Assembly (NCBI RefSeq): GCF_910596095.1
Contig: NC_056537.1
Location: 2,704,574 to 2,768,573 of the forward strand
Direction of reading: 5' to 3'
DNA length: 64,000 nucleotides
Source of the DNA: Thunnus maccoyii
Taxonomy: Eukaryota > Chordata > Actinopteri > Scombriformes > Scombridae
Positions 45,386 to 57,283 of this stretch are shown here, in pieces (the first letter of the stretch is position 1; the number at the start of each line of letters is the position of its first letter). The notes under the pieces are model-generated. The model did no database searches, had not been told where the DNA came from, and was given only the letters and a program-made list of their open reading frames with translations. Both the position numbers and the translations under genes were made by a program.

Positions 45386-47746
45386 GGATATCTCTCCTGA
45401 CAGAAGCATCAGCATCTTCCACTGTCTGATGGAGATGAACGACCGCTCAGTACATCAGGAGATCCAAGAGTTCCTGCAGTCAGAGAACAGATCAGAGAAG
45501 AAACTCTCTGAGATCCACTGCTCAGCTCTGGCCTACATGCTGCAGATGTCAGAGGAGGTTCTGGATGAGTTAAACCTGAAGAAGTACAACACATCACGGG
45601 AGGGACGACGGAGACTGATCCCAGCTGTGAGGAACTGCAGAAAGGCTCAGTAAGTCCAGATGTGATTATCAACATTATAAAGCTGCCATTAGTATTGCAG
45701 TAAAGATACACAAATGCATACTATCAAACTTTTAAACATGTGTTACACCTGCTTGTTGCCAAAGTTATACATGAGTAGTGCTTCATTACAAGGAGTACCT
45801 GCAAGCACATTCACATGTCAAGATATCCTTATCACAAGGAAAACATATTTCTATTCACATTAATGTTTTTATTTTCATAGTGATGAGGATATCATGACAC
45901 ATTGATTATGTCACTGGTCATTTTGATATGAATATCCTTCATTTCCCTGCTGTCGGTATTTGTCTGAGGAAGACTGTAGTCGGTTGAAATGTTACCAGTA
46001 AATTTAAATGGATCTGTAATTCCAGTGTGTGAGTTCCTCTTGTATCACAGTTTAATAGATTTTGTATCCAGCACCTATTCCACTGAGGGTTTGTGGATGT
46101 GCACACGATGACTCTTACTTATAGTGCTTCACTTCAAATGTTCTTCACATGTTACAAATGCTATGAGAGCAAGAAAAACTTAATATTATTGTTGGTGTGT
46201 TTGTTGGTGGTAAACAGTTATTCTGTTTATTCATAATGATTTTACAGTTTATTTTTCACCTTCTAATTTTCTTCCTTTGGGTTTAATACAAATCCAGCAA
46301 AATATCTTCAGGTTTCAAGTTTTTGTTGAAAATGTTTAAAGAGTCATTATTTCATCACAACAGACAACAGTATTTTCCAGTGGACAGTACCTGATGTACT
46401 TTTCTAAAATGTATCTGTTCATTTTTACATACAGACACATACATGTAATATCTGTGATCTGCTGCAGCTACCAGCTTGTATGTAGCCTGAGAGGCGAAAC
46501 CCAGGGCATAAAAGTCTGAAAAGCTCTTCCTGCTGATAACACTTAATTGCTGTGAGTGCACGGTGATAATTGAAGAGACTCAGTTTGAAGCTGCTCAGGT
46601 TTAATGAGCAAGACAATTTCATTTTAACTTTGTGGAGACGCTCTGATACGATCAGCAGCTAATCGGACTGATCTGATATTCACTAACATCTCAGTTTTAT
46701 ATCGAGACAAATAACAGAACCAACTCAGGTGTCACTCTCAAGTTTAGATTTAATTTGTTTTCTGATTTCCAGACTGTTTAAAATTTTGGAGTAAAATTTG
46801 CACTGTAGGCCTGATTAATAAAGAAAGAATAAAACAACTTTCATCATTCACTATACAGATTTTTAATTTCATATTTCTTCTCCTAATTTACCCTGTGTCA
46901 TGGATGATATAATCAGGGAGGGAAGGTGAGTATGCTGTCTGTCAGCAGAAAACACATTTTAATTAAATATCAGTTTCTATGAGGCTGAAAATCCTTGTGC
47001 ATCAGGTATGTTGTGAAGAGCAGAGCAGGTGGATCCAAACACAGGAGACTGCAGGCAACAAGAACTTGAAGTATAAATCTTCATCCTGGTCTGAGTGCAG
47101 GCAGAACAAAACTGAACAGAACAAAGGATCCAACAAGACTGAACTGAAAACCAGGACTTAAATAAAACTAAACTGAAGAGGGGATGAGGTGCAGGTGGAG
47201 CAGGAGAACAGGAAAGGAGCTGATTGGCTGGTGAAGACACAGGGAGCAGAGCAGGACTAATGAGGCTGATGCAGGGCAGTTGTGGAGGGAAAGTGAGGAA
47301 GGAAAAGCAGGCTGGGGAGGAGTACATGAACACAGGAAGGGAACACAGAGCAAACAGAAAACTAAAAACCCAAAAAACACAATGAGACAGATGATGTTCC
47401 TATAAAATAAAATGCAGTAGTCTCTCAGATTACATTTTCATTATTACAATTCCTTAAACTAAACACATGCTCCTATATAACACCAGTGAGAAAGATGAAA
47501 CTGTCTCTTGATAGTTCATGTGTAGGGAGATGGGTGGGAAGCTCAGGTGAGAGGAATGAGGTGATTGCAGTGATAGCAGGGCAGATGTGAGTGGCATAGT
47601 GCATCTAATGTTGAACACAAACTATATACAGACATCACTACTGTGGTGAAATAAGATACTCATAAAAACTGGCAACTCATTGTATGAAGAAGGAAGAGGA
47701 AGAAATTTGATGTTACAGTGATGAAAGAGAGAAAGAAAGAGAAATC

Positions 47747-47929
47747 CATTTAGGTGGAATAAAACTGACTGGGAACAAGGACAGATTTGGTGTTCTGTTG
47801 AACAAACATGAAGTCGCGAGTTGGATTAAGGACAAACGTGGCGATGTCAACTTAGTTGATGTGAAAAGAAATGGATTGATCACTGTTGGATGTGTTTCAC
47901 AGACACAGCTGAAGAAGTTGGAGATATGA
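47747..47929 (+). mobile_element. Possible retroelement ORF1/gag-like fragment
   Basis: A plus-strand stretch reads KDRFGVLLNKHEVASWIKDK, then RGDVNLVDVKRNGLITVGCV, and stops after KKLEI. The pattern (short beta strands, then a V-x-x-NG-x-I-x-V-x-C block) resembles the nucleic-acid-binding ORF1 proteins of fish LINEs. Direct repeats taaaactggcaactcat lie on both sides (about 47664 and 47961). There is no start codon context and no continuation, so this is a weak assignment. Confidence 0.3.
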
Positions 47930-48939
47930 GGTAGATGGTTAGCAGGTGTCATGGTATCAGTAAAACTGGCAACTCATCGTATGAATGAGTAAAATTACAT
48001 GAGCAAAAGGACTGGATAACAGAAGTGTAATGCATAAATGACGATGGATAAATACAACCTAACAGAGCGATGTCTAGATGGAGGGTAACTAAGCCAACAC
48101 TAAACAAGCCACTCCATAACTGCATAAAGCAGTGAGGAAGAAAGTTGGTGTGAGTGAGACGTGAACTTAGTAGAGCCAGACTCACTCAGAGCTGAGAGGA
48201 AGATACATAGAGCCAGACTGTGACAAGGTAGGAAGTAAACATTGATGTCAGATATATTTACATATTTCCTCTTTCCTTAAAACATATAAACTACAAGTTT
48301 AAATTATTCCTACAAATTACGAGACATTCTCATCATAACATTTTTTATTATTAAATAATGAATTTACAAACAGAATATCAGTTAATACAGATGCAAATAA
48401 CAAATATATTTTAGGAGAAACATGCAGAGATATTTCATGTTGTCTTTTGTCATGTTGGAGGACATCACTACATTACTGTGCTGGCATTGATAACTGTGCG
48501 CCATTATTCATTTTTAGAGAGTACATTATATTTAAACTCCAGCATATTAAAAGACACTGAAGAGCTGTTAACACCTGTGGACTGACAGCTGATGTCACTT
48601 CAGATGACGTCTGAAAGGAAAGGATGTCCAAAAACATGTTTCCGTGATTCTTCTTCCCTCACATCTTTTCATGCATCTCTCCCTTGTATCTTGGGTGAGA
48701 GGGACTAAGATACAAGGATACGACTCAAGTGAGCAAAGCAAGGAGACATTTAAGACAAATAAGAGGCAATCACTATGGACTTTATGGAAGCATAAATGCA
48801 ACTCCATTTTCTTTCCCTTTGTCTGCAAGATGACACCAAAACAGAGAATCCCATTAAAAAGTCTGCAGTACAGCAGCAGAGAGTGTGAGGAGAGTTACTG
48901 AATAACTCAACTTTGATTTGAAGGGTAAATCACAATATG

Positions 48940-49140
48940 ACACGTTTACATTACGTTCATTTTCAGACGCTTGTGTCCAAAGTGACTTACATTTTTTTTA
49001 CATACACGTACAATTTTGGATTGAGTGTGTTGCTCAAAGACATTTTGACATGTGGACAGAAGGAACTCGAGTTTCAAACCACCAACCTTGGGGTTAATGG
49101 CCGACTAGCTCTGCCAACAAAGATAACTGACCTATTAGTC
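48940..49140. repeat. Dispersed repeat fragment
   Basis: Contains tttacattacgttcatttt, gacgcttgtgtccaaagtga and a degenerate block ending tctgccaacaaagataactgac. This is a very common style of fish interspersed repeat (a truncated element tail). It abuts the LRR exon from upstream. Confidence 0.45.
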
Positions 49141-49227
49141 ACATCTTAGTTTGTTTAGTGATCAAAATGCCTAGAATCTATATTTATTATTAAAGTGTAT
49201 ATTGTATGTATGTTATCTTCATTACAG

Positions 49228-49401
49228 ACTTGTTCAATGTGGACTCTCAGAGACTCACTGTGAAGTTGTGGCTTCAGCTCTGAAGTCTAATCCCTCCCAT
49301 CTCAGAGAGCTGGATCTGAGCTTGAACAGTCTGTCCGACTCAGCAGTGAAGCATCTGTCTGTTGGACTGGAGAGTCCAGACTGTAGACTGGAGACTATGT
49401 G
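49228..49401 (+). pseudogene. LRR exon of the NLR pseudogene
   Basis: 174 bp, between ttcattacag and g|gtcagt. Encodes one and a half to two leucine-rich repeats: [17 protein letters not shown] and [20 protein letters not shown]. The exon itself is open, and its phase fits the NACHT exon donor (CA|A). Confidence 0.85.
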
Positions 49402-49867
49402 GTCAGTTCACTGACTGTCTGTTACTATTATTGATCTTAATGTTTAACAACTGAACCTAATTACATCCATGAAGTTTTTTTTTTTTTTTTCCGTATTTTC
49501 ATTTTTTACTGTACAAACTTAAGTCTGTAGTTATAAAAGATGACTGATTCTTACAGAAACTGTAGAAAATGTGAACTGTTAGTTGTTGAAGTCAATTAAT
49601 GTTTATAAACTTTGATAAAGAGTCACTTCTGTATACAGAAGATCCATCCACTGTTACAGTTGCCAAAGAAGCCAACTCTGCAACTACAATTTCAGCCGTA
49701 AAGTCCTGTGATACCCGTTTCACAATCCAAAGCTGCAGCAATGCGGATTGAGAAATACAGGTATCCAGAAGCAGGGAGACTGAGGAGAGAATCAAATGAG
49801 GCTAAAACTGGCAAGCCCCACAGTGGTTCTGGATAATTACTTTCAATGTTTACTTAGCATAGTACTA

Positions 49868-52273
49868 GGATGTGTGAGGAAAGAGAAAGAGTAATCTTAT
49901 TTTATTTATTTATCAATTTTAATGATTTTTTTTGTCATCCAAGTGTGAATTTTAATCTCAAATTAATTCATTAATGGTATGTATAGTGAGAAATAATGGT
50001 AAATTTCAAATAGTATACTATAGTTTAAGTGCAGTGGATTTTAGTCATTAAGTTCAGGTATTTTAAGTTAGTCTGACATTCATTTCATAATTGGTGTGGA
50101 TAGACAGACAACAATTTCAGTGCAACAGCTAGAGTATCAAATTCATAGCATTATCCTCCAAATCATTTGTTCTGGTTCATACTGTTAGGGTTCTCATTTG
50201 ACTCACACACCAGCCTGTAAATGTTTTAAAAAGCAGTTCATATGCCAAATTCAGTTAATCAAACCCATATAGGGTGCTGTAGCTTATTTTGCTTCTGTAA
50301 ATAGCAAGAAGAGGTGTCCTGGAAGTTGGAAGTTGGAAAGAGGGATGCTTTGGCTCCACCCACTGATATACACTCACTGCTAACCTAGACAGACATCAAT
50401 ACTCTGAAGACCCCCAAAGGGTTATCTCTACACAGGCAGTGGCACTTGCCTACTTCATACACACAACTAGCTCTTTAGCATAGCAACTCTGTACTTTCTT
50501 CTTCAAACAATGAGCTCAGCCGCTCTTACACAAGAAAGAATCATTGTATTTCTTCACAATTTAGCTTACTTTCAACTTCAGCTGTTTTCAGGGTCTTTTT
50601 GCCCTCTTTTCACAACAGATTCAACTCATGTTTTGGTTTCAGACCGTTGTATGGCAACCGGCTTCGCATTCAACAGAGATATTAAACCCTTCACTGCTGA
50701 CAAGCAGCTGTCTCTTTGTTAGGCAGCTAAGCTAACAAAACAGACGCAGGGGTCTGAGACAGTGACGCTCTCCGGAACATCGCGACAGTCGGGCTAGCCT
50801 TTTAAATATATGCATGCAATAAGTTCATAGATGCTGGAATCTCACATCCATGTTCAGTAATTCAGGTGCCATTAATACTTTAACAATTTGCACTTGTTCA
50901 CAATTGGAGTCACTCTAAGCTCTGGAAACTCGCAGCAGCAAAAGGGGATTATTTTAAGCCTGTAGGGGCTTATATCTCATATATATATATATATCCTATA
51001 TATCTTATATATCTTCACCTTAGCCTTTAACTAGCTTTTGTCTCAGTTTGCTTCATGCGTATGCACTGCTGCACTTCTTTCAAAAATGTTGAATTTACTT
51101 CATTTTATACATTCTGTGTTTTCACTATTTTATCTTATGTTTATTAACATTATCAAAATGTTTTATTTTCCTTCTGATGTACCTTTACATGTTTTTGTTA
51201 ATTGTATGTCTTTCTTGATTTGCAGCTGTTGATGCACGTTATTTCTCTTGTTGTAAAGCACTTTGAGCTGCATTTTTTCTTTTCTTTTCTTTATTTATTT
51301 AAATTCTTTTGTATGAAAGGTGCTATGCAAATAAAGTTATTATCATTATTACAGAGTCCTTTCAATAGCGCACGGTAGTGCAGCACAATACCTGGGTGCC
51401 ACCAACACCAAACTTCAGTTTAACAATTTACACAGAGCTCAGTTGACAAGTTTGAACAAACACATATTTGACAAGCATTATGACAGCCAAATTCTATCAT
51501 GTTATCATTATAACCAGCAGCCAACATGTGAAACAACCAGTTCAGCTATAATAGCTAATAAATTCATGCTTGTGGGCTAACGACTAATGCTATCGCTAAT
51601 GGCTAAGGTCTGTTAAAACAAAGATTGCAAATCACAACTGGAACTATTTTTTCCTTCACTATCACACAGTAAATACAAGCAAATATCAACTGGGCTTCAA
51701 ATGATTTCCTGGACTACTGATGACTTTCTAGCACTGTTAAGTAGCTATCATTAAAGCTAACGTTGTTTGTTTACTTTTGAACAGCAGGGGACAGTTGGTT
51801 GGTTTACTCTCACACGGGGCACCATAGATGTAGGCGTATTAATACTTTATGATTGAATTACCTCATTATTGGGGGCACCACATCCTTTTTGGTTAGGATT
51901 TGTTAGTGCCAGGAGGGAGCACTAACCCTTGTTCAATTTAATCAATTAATCAGTCTCATAATCGCAAGTTCTTGTCCCAAACAGTGATCTCTGTTTACTG
52001 CAGCTCAAAGAAACAACCAAAAACTAATGAAGACATTTATCATAGCTAAACGTCTTGAGGATAGATGATAAAGCATAAGATAATATAAAGAAAATAATAA
52101 ATAAAAAGAAAGTTAAATAAATAAATTCTGTGAATGAATATAAAAAAATAAAGAAAATTATTCAGCAAAAGTGGCTCGAAGTGTGTGACTCAAGGATACG
52201 TTAGTATTGCACCAGGGAATGCTAAGGGGAAAGCTAATTCAACTTCTCTAAATAAATTATTTTAATTCTAATG
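49868..52273. repeat. Segmental duplication, copy 1 (partner 57840-60766)
   Basis: About 2.4 kb are nearly identical to the partner, from ggatgtgtgaggaaagaga to attattttaattctaatg. The 70-codon frame at 50510-50722 recurs in the partner (58478-58690) with about six residue differences, which follows from the DNA identity. Near 51240-51350 a LINE-like tail (aaagcactttgagctgc ... gcaaataaagttattatc) is part of the unit. An (AT)n run at about 50978-50994 is specific to this copy. Confidence 0.85.
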
Positions 52274-52287
52274 ATCAGATGTGGATG

Positions 52288-52440
52288 AGGAACTTGTTTG
52301 AAGCTGAGCTGAAGAGGGTCCAGCAGTATGCAGTAGATGTGACACTTGATCCTGATACAGCATTTCACGGCCTGTTCCTATCTGGTGATAGAAAACAAGT
52401 GAGTGATAGGGATGATAATTATTACATTACTACATTGGAA
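52288..52440 (+). pseudogene. B30.2 (PRY) fragment of a TRIM gene
   Basis: Encodes NLFEAELKRVQQYAVDVTL and DPDTAFHGLFLSGDRK, then runs into a stop near 52449. It matches residues about 354-400 of the complete TRIM at 55673-57283 with several differences. RING, B-box, coiled coil and most of SPRY are missing. It begins abruptly 15 bp after the end of the duplicated spacer. Confidence 0.8.
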
Positions 52441-52449
52441 AATGAATGA

Positions 52450-54200
52450 TAATATTCCGGTTTATGTCAACAAGAACAGTCCATCACTGTTTTCATCACT
52501 TTTCTTACCAATGTTAGCACAAACATTTTGTACCTTAACGCTGTCTCATTTATGGGTTTCAAAAGGCTGTTAAGTACCAATAACCACTTCCAGCATTTAA
52601 TGGAATACATGTATATTGATTGGTAATGTACAGTGTATACTTTGTATTATGGCTGTATGTGTTGCCTGTGTGTTTTTTCTCTTTCCCCTCCTGTCTGTTG
52701 CTCTGCCCAGGTCATCTACAATAAGTCCACAATTAGGTGCACGTGGCCCAGGGAGGAAGAGCTTAAATGTTTTAAAAGGTGTTTGTTTGTTAAAAGAGTT
52801 TTAAATTGGGAAAATGGTGGATTGCTGTTTGCCCCATAGGGTCAACTAAGGGTGGGGCGTGACACTTTGTTTTTTCAGATTCTTATAAAAAAATTTTTGC
52901 ACTTTTTTCTGTAAATGTTTTCTTTGATGTGTATTATTGCTTCTTTCTGCTACAACACACCAATTTTACCACACTGATTGATATTATCTAATGTAGTCTT
53001 CTTTATCTTAATACCTGCCTTCAAGACTGTTAAATAATCAGAAAAACTATGTACTCATAAATAAGAAGTATGTGAACATCCTTAAATGTCCTGGTGCCAA
53101 ATTCAAACCTTTGTATGGTCTGATCATCGTGTGTATAAAAAGTGTTATATTAATTATTGAAGACCTGTTTATGAAAAGGAAAAATCTGTGATCTGCGTTT
53201 GTTATATGTTTGAAATTTGATATAAACAAAAGCAAATGGACGTTGTCTTTGGGGCTGATTAAATTATTTAGCCTCTACTGGATAGATACTTTGAAAAAAC
53301 AGTTGATGGTGTTTCTAATGACAACCAATCATGTGATTAAAACACACACAGACATTGCTCTCCAGTGGTGGTGAACATTTCTCAGTTATGAAAAACAAAA
53401 CAACGGCAAAATGCAGGAGTTTGGGAAAAGAGATGCAACCAAAATGGAAGACAGACTGAGCTAATGTCAAATTATCCACAGTTTATAAGGTTATGTAATG
53501 TAATGTAAAGCTTGAGCAGGTGATATGAAAACTAAACCAGAGTTTGTAGGGAATAAGTGACAGCTGATGACGCCCTCTGGTGGAGTATATTAAAAACTTC
53601 AGTCTGAGGCCATATGGGGACATGATCTTCATAAATAACAACCAGTCTGATACTGAAACAAATTATGTGAATGCAGGAGGAGGAAAATAAACTCTAAATG
53701 TCTAAATCATGCAGGAACATAAAATAAAATGATGAATGAATGATAGCTTTTTGGTGTGCTGGTGGATTTTACACACATTCTTAAAAAAAATCTATTTTGA
53801 TTTCACTTAAGAAGTTGTAAGAAGAAGTATTTTACTACTTTCGAAACCTCAAAATCACAAAGAAGCATGTTTATGTCCCTGTGATAAAAGTTTTCCATCT
53901 TTATTTCCTTTGTGATCAGCAAGAAATCTGTCACATTAAGGAAAGATGGCAGCAGAAAAGTGCAACTACAGGCAAAAGTCTGATCTGAACTTTGGACAGT
54001 GGGACTGTAAAGGGAGTGTTGTTGTCTATTGATCAAATATAATGTATGTTGTTTCTCCTCTTGCACTGACCTCTTTTGTTTTGTTGTCTATTTGTGCTTG
54101 TATGATCTTTTGGCAGTTGCACACTTCCATTGTAGAAGAAGAAGAAGAATAAACACAAAGTAAGAACTCATCTTGTACCAAAGCTATGCCAATATTTTTC
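52450..54200. other. Non-genic interval upstream of TRIM copy 1
   Basis: No gene recognised. From about 53900 it is homologous to the region upstream of TRIM copy 2 (from about 62070), with shared gaactttggacagt and gactgtaaagggagtgtt, so it belongs to the duplicated TRIM unit. Confidence 0.5.
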
Positions 54201-54289
54201 CAAGAAGGCAATAAAACCTCACCCACAGAGCTGCACTGAGAGGTGGAGCAACACTGAGGGATAAAGGTTTCAACATCACATTTCCTCAA

Positions 54290-54371
54290 ATGCACACAGC
54301 ACAAATCTTTCATTCTACTCTGAAGAATTAAACCAAGTTAATCAGGTTTCTCTCAGCTCTGGCAAACACCG
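54290..54371 (+). promoter_or_regulatory. Putative 5' non-coding exon of TRIM copy 1
   Basis: Donor acaccg|gtgagtaca at 54371/54372 corresponds to the donor at 62580/62581 in copy 2. The coding exon has a matching acceptor (ttgttcttag at 55654-55663). The 5' limit is not determined. No interferon-response element like that of copy 2 was found here. Confidence 0.45.
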
Positions 54372-55672
54372 GTGAGTACAGCCGATAGGCTACAGTTGAT
54401 TTTTATAGTGTTTCAATAATCAATGTTAAACATGACTTCTTAGACAGGAAGTTCCACTGTTTTCAGTTGCCAAAAAGAATGTGTTGGTATTGTGTTTTTA
54501 ACGATATGATATAACAAAAGTTGTATGTGGCCACAGAGAGCACAGTTTTAGGCATTAGGTTAGTTACTGCACACAGTTCAGTTCTACATAGTTGGTTGAA
54601 AAGATGTGTTTTAATTTATGTTGGAAAATCAGACTCCAGACCAACAAAATGGAAGAGAAGTATTCAATTGGTTGCAATCTGCAATCTGACCTCTAGATGC
54701 CACTAAATCCTACACACTGGTGCATTAAAATTCATACAGTAAGACAAATGTAATATTTGTAGGCTACTGAATTACTCAGCCTCTCTGGCTGATCAACCAC
54801 ACAACATGTATTGTACGGAATAAAATTTCGAAATACAATATTAGACTAAGAAAATCTGAATCTTTACAACGAAACAAAAAACTAGGAGTTTCTATAAAAC
54901 ATTATATTGTTGACACACCTGAGCCAATCAGCTCTTTGATCAGGGGACAGCGAGGCGTTTCCCATGCCCTGAGGTCTTGCGAGTAGAGAGCAACTGCGGC
55001 ATCTGGCAGCTTATGAGAAGATTAATGTGAAGTTGTTTTTGTGCCTTAAACTGCATAAATCGCAGAAGTGATGAATGGAAAATGTTCATTATTATAATAA
55101 GGAAACCCTCCCACTTTAAAACACTTGTTTTAATGATAGTTCACTCTGTTACTGTGTGTCAGACTCTGTGATCAATGCTTTGGTGATCAGTTTGTCATGT
55201 GTTTGGAATTTAATATGTGACTCATTGACAACTGGGCAAACTGATGGCTTTGAATGGGAAATACATCATGTTGTGGAGCAAATAATGGAGCAACTGGGCA
55301 ACACAATATCTGAATACTTTAATGCAAACAGGTAGTAGATGAGAAGTTTTGGTTTGTTTTCATTAAACTTGAATTGGAACTTGACCATCACTGAAGTGTG
55401 AAGTGACTACAGGCTGCAACAGTTTTTCTTTCAAATATTTAAGTGTGTTTTTGGCCGTGTGTCTCTCTTTGATTTGTGTTATTATATCACTCCATCTTCA
55501 CCTCAAAATTCCTCTTAAATTTGGCCCTCAATTGGATGCCATTTAACAATACATTTTGAGTTTACTCTTCTAATATTCTACTAATCATGGTTTGATTTTA
55601 TTAAACAAATAATCAAAAGACATGTAATTACACTGCTGTCTCACACTTTGTATTTGTTCTTAGTCTGCAGAT

Positions 55673-57283
55673 ATGTCTGCTGCCAGCTGCTGTCTGCTGG
55701 CTGAAGATCAGTTTCTTTGCTCCATCTGTCTGGATGTGTTCACTAATCCAGTCAGTACACCATGTGGACACAACTTCTGCAAAAACTGCATTACTGAGCA
55801 CTGGAATAGTAAAGTGCAGTGTGACTGTCCAAACTGTAAAAAGGTTTTCGATAGAAGACCTGAGCTGCAGGTCAACACTTTCATCTCTGAGATGGCTGCT
55901 CAGTTCAGACAGTCAGCTCAACAGGAAGCCAGCAGCAGCAGCTCAGACCAACAAGCTGCCAAACCAGGAGAAGTTCCCTGTGACGTCTGCACTGGAACCA
56001 AACTGAAGGCCCTGAAGTTCTGTCTGGTGTGTCTGGCCTCCTACTGTGAGACTCACCTGGAGCCTCATCTGACATCGTCAGGCCTGAAGAGACATCAGCT
56101 GATCAACCCTGTGGAGAACCTGGAAGGCAGGATGTGTATGAAGCACGATAAACTGCTGGAGTTGTTCTGTAAAACCGATCAGGTGTGTGTCTGCATGCTT
56201 TGTGCCATTTCAGACCACAAGACACATGATGTTGTTCCTCTGAAAGAAGAAAATGAAGGAAAGAAGGCAGAGCTGGGGAAAACAGAGGCTGAAATTAAGC
56301 AGATGATCCAGAAGAGACAACTGAATATTCAGGAGCTCAAATGCTCAGTGAAGCTCAGGCAAAGAGATGTAGACAGAGAGATAGCACACGGTGTTCAGGT
56401 CTTCACTGCTCTGAAGGAATTCGTTGAGAGAGTCCAGGCTGAATTCATCAAGACGATCAAAGAGAAGCAAAGAACGACAGAGAAACAGGCTGAAAACTTA
56501 ATTGAAGCTCTGAAACAGGAAATCTCTGAACTGAAGAAGAGAAGATCTGAGATTGAGCAGCTCTTACACTCTGAAGACCACCTCCAGCTCCTTCGAAGCT
56601 TCTCGTCCCTGAACATTGCTCCACCCATCAAAGACTGGACAGAGGTCAGCGTCCGTCCACCATCATATGAGGGGACACTGGTGAGAGCTGCGGCTCAACT
56701 GGAAGAGATGTTCAGTAAAAAGACGAAGAACTTGTTTGAGGCTGAGCTGAAGAGGGTCCAGCAGTATGCAGTGGATGTGACACTTGATCCTGATATACCA
56801 CATCCCTGCCTGTTCCTGTCTGATGATATAAAATGGGTGAGAGACAAGGATGATGATTATTATGATTATTACGAGGAGGTTAGTCTCCCAGACAATTCAA
56901 AGCAATTTGATGCTTGTTGTTGTGTCTTAGGAGAGCAGAGCTTTTCTTCCGGAAGATTTTACTACGAGGTTCAGGTTAAAGGAAAGACTGACTGGTATTT
57001 AGGAGTAGCCAGAGAGTCAGTCAACAGGAAGGGGCAAATCTCACTGACTCCTCAGGATGGTTACTGGACAATATGTTTGAGGAATGAAAATGTGTATGGA
57101 GCTCTGGCTGATCCTCTAGTCCGTCTCTCTCTGAAGTCAAAGCCTGAGAAGGTGGGGGTGTTTGTGGATTGTGAGGAGGGTCTGGTCTCCTTTTATGATG
57201 TTGATACTGCAGCTCTTATCTACTCCTTTACTGGCTGCTCCTTCACTGAGAAAACTCTACCCATTCTTCCATCCTGGTTTTAA
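55673..57283 (+). CDS. TRIM E3 ubiquitin ligase, RING-B-box-coiled coil-B30.2 (536 aa, single coding exon), copy 1
   Basis: Probable cytosolic E3 ubiquitin ligase of the large fish TRIM expansion (bloodthirsty/TRIM39/TRIM25-like style). RING zinc ligands are C16, C19, C31, H33, C36, C39, C52 and C55. A B-box1-like zinc motif begins CDVC at residue 103, and B-box2 spans about 155-185 (CMKH ... CAISDHKTH). A long coiled coil covers about 190-305. PRY-SPRY covers about 355-536, with LDPD, FYYEVQVKGKTDWYLGVA, DGYWTICLRN and VGVFVDCEEGLVSFYD. Length and domain order are complete. The ATG at 55673 is nine bases inside the exon and starts at the right distance from the RING. An acceptor just upstream suggests a spliced 5' leader. 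The RING would bind E2 enzymes and B30.2 the target. Target and antiviral role are unknown; the neighbouring NLR and TRIM copies suggest an innate-immunity cluster. Confidence 0.93.
   Translation: MSAASCCLLAEDQFLCSICLDVFTNPVSTPCGHNFCKNCITEHWNSKVQCDCPNCKKVFDRRPELQVNTFISEMAAQFRQSAQQEASSSSSDQQAAKPGEVPCDVCTGTKLKALKFCLVCLASYCETHLEPHLTSSGLKRHQLINPVENLEGRMCMKHDKLLELFCKTDQVCVCMLCAISDHKTHDVVPLKEENEGKKAELGKTEAEIKQMIQKRQLNIQELKCSVKLRQRDVDREIAHGVQVFTALKEFVERVQAEFIKTIKEKQRTTEKQAENLIEALKQEISELKKRRSEIEQLLHSEDHLQLLRSFSSLNIAPPIKDWTEVSVRPPSYEGTLVRAAAQLEEMFSKKTKNLFEAELKRVQQYAVDVTLDPDIPHPCLFLSDDIKWVRDKDDDYYDYYEEVSLPDNSKQFDACCCVLGEQSFSSGRFYYEVQVKGKTDWYLGVARESVNRKGQISLTPQDGYWTICLRNENVYGALADPLVRLSLKSKPEKVGVFVDCEEGLVSFYDVDTAALIYSFTGCSFTEKTLPILPSWF

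Larger units (their letters stand above)
45650..49227 (+). other. Long intron of the NLR pseudogene
   Basis: Separates the NACHT exon from the single LRR exon. It holds dispersed repeats: a purine-rich block at 47000-47330, a possible retroelement frame at 47747-47929 and a tail-like repeat at 48940-49140. No additional LRR exon (usual start L-x2-C-G-L-S) was found. Confidence 0.5.
43378..49401 (+). pseudogene. NLR (NLRC3-like, RING-FISNA-NACHT-LRR) pseudogene
   Basis: Teleost NLRs of this type are cytosolic innate-immune sensors. Exon 43378-43617 encodes a RING finger ([28 protein letters not shown]). The exon starting at 43752 encodes FISNA (LNRIYTELYITEG), the NACHT ATPase with Walker A GVAGVGKT (44044-44067) and Walker B LFIFDGLDE (about 44260-44286), and helical domains ending at a donor at 45649/45650. 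Exon 49228-49401 (174 bp) is a standard LRR exon that joins in frame. Lesions: the last RING cysteine is Tyr (43558-43560). The RING exon ends in phase 0, yet the next exon opens with TAG in that phase. A one-base deletion near 43918 breaks FISNA from NACHT, where the family normally reads NTQHEVRQLE. A TAG at 45031-45033 interrupts an otherwise continuous frame. A LINE tail lies at about 45241-45385. No further LRR or a matching B30.2 exon was found. A functional protein is very unlikely. Confidence 0.9.

Noticed and set aside
46977-47333. 118-codon serine/proline-rich minus-strand frame
   Set aside because: Lies in a purine-rich (on plus) repeat block in the NLR intron; biased composition explains the open frame.
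50510-50722. 70-codon frame conserved in both spacer copies (also 58478-58690)
   Set aside because: Conservation follows from the recent duplication of the whole spacer. There are no domain motifs, and the surrounding DNA looks like repeat sequence with a LINE-type tail.
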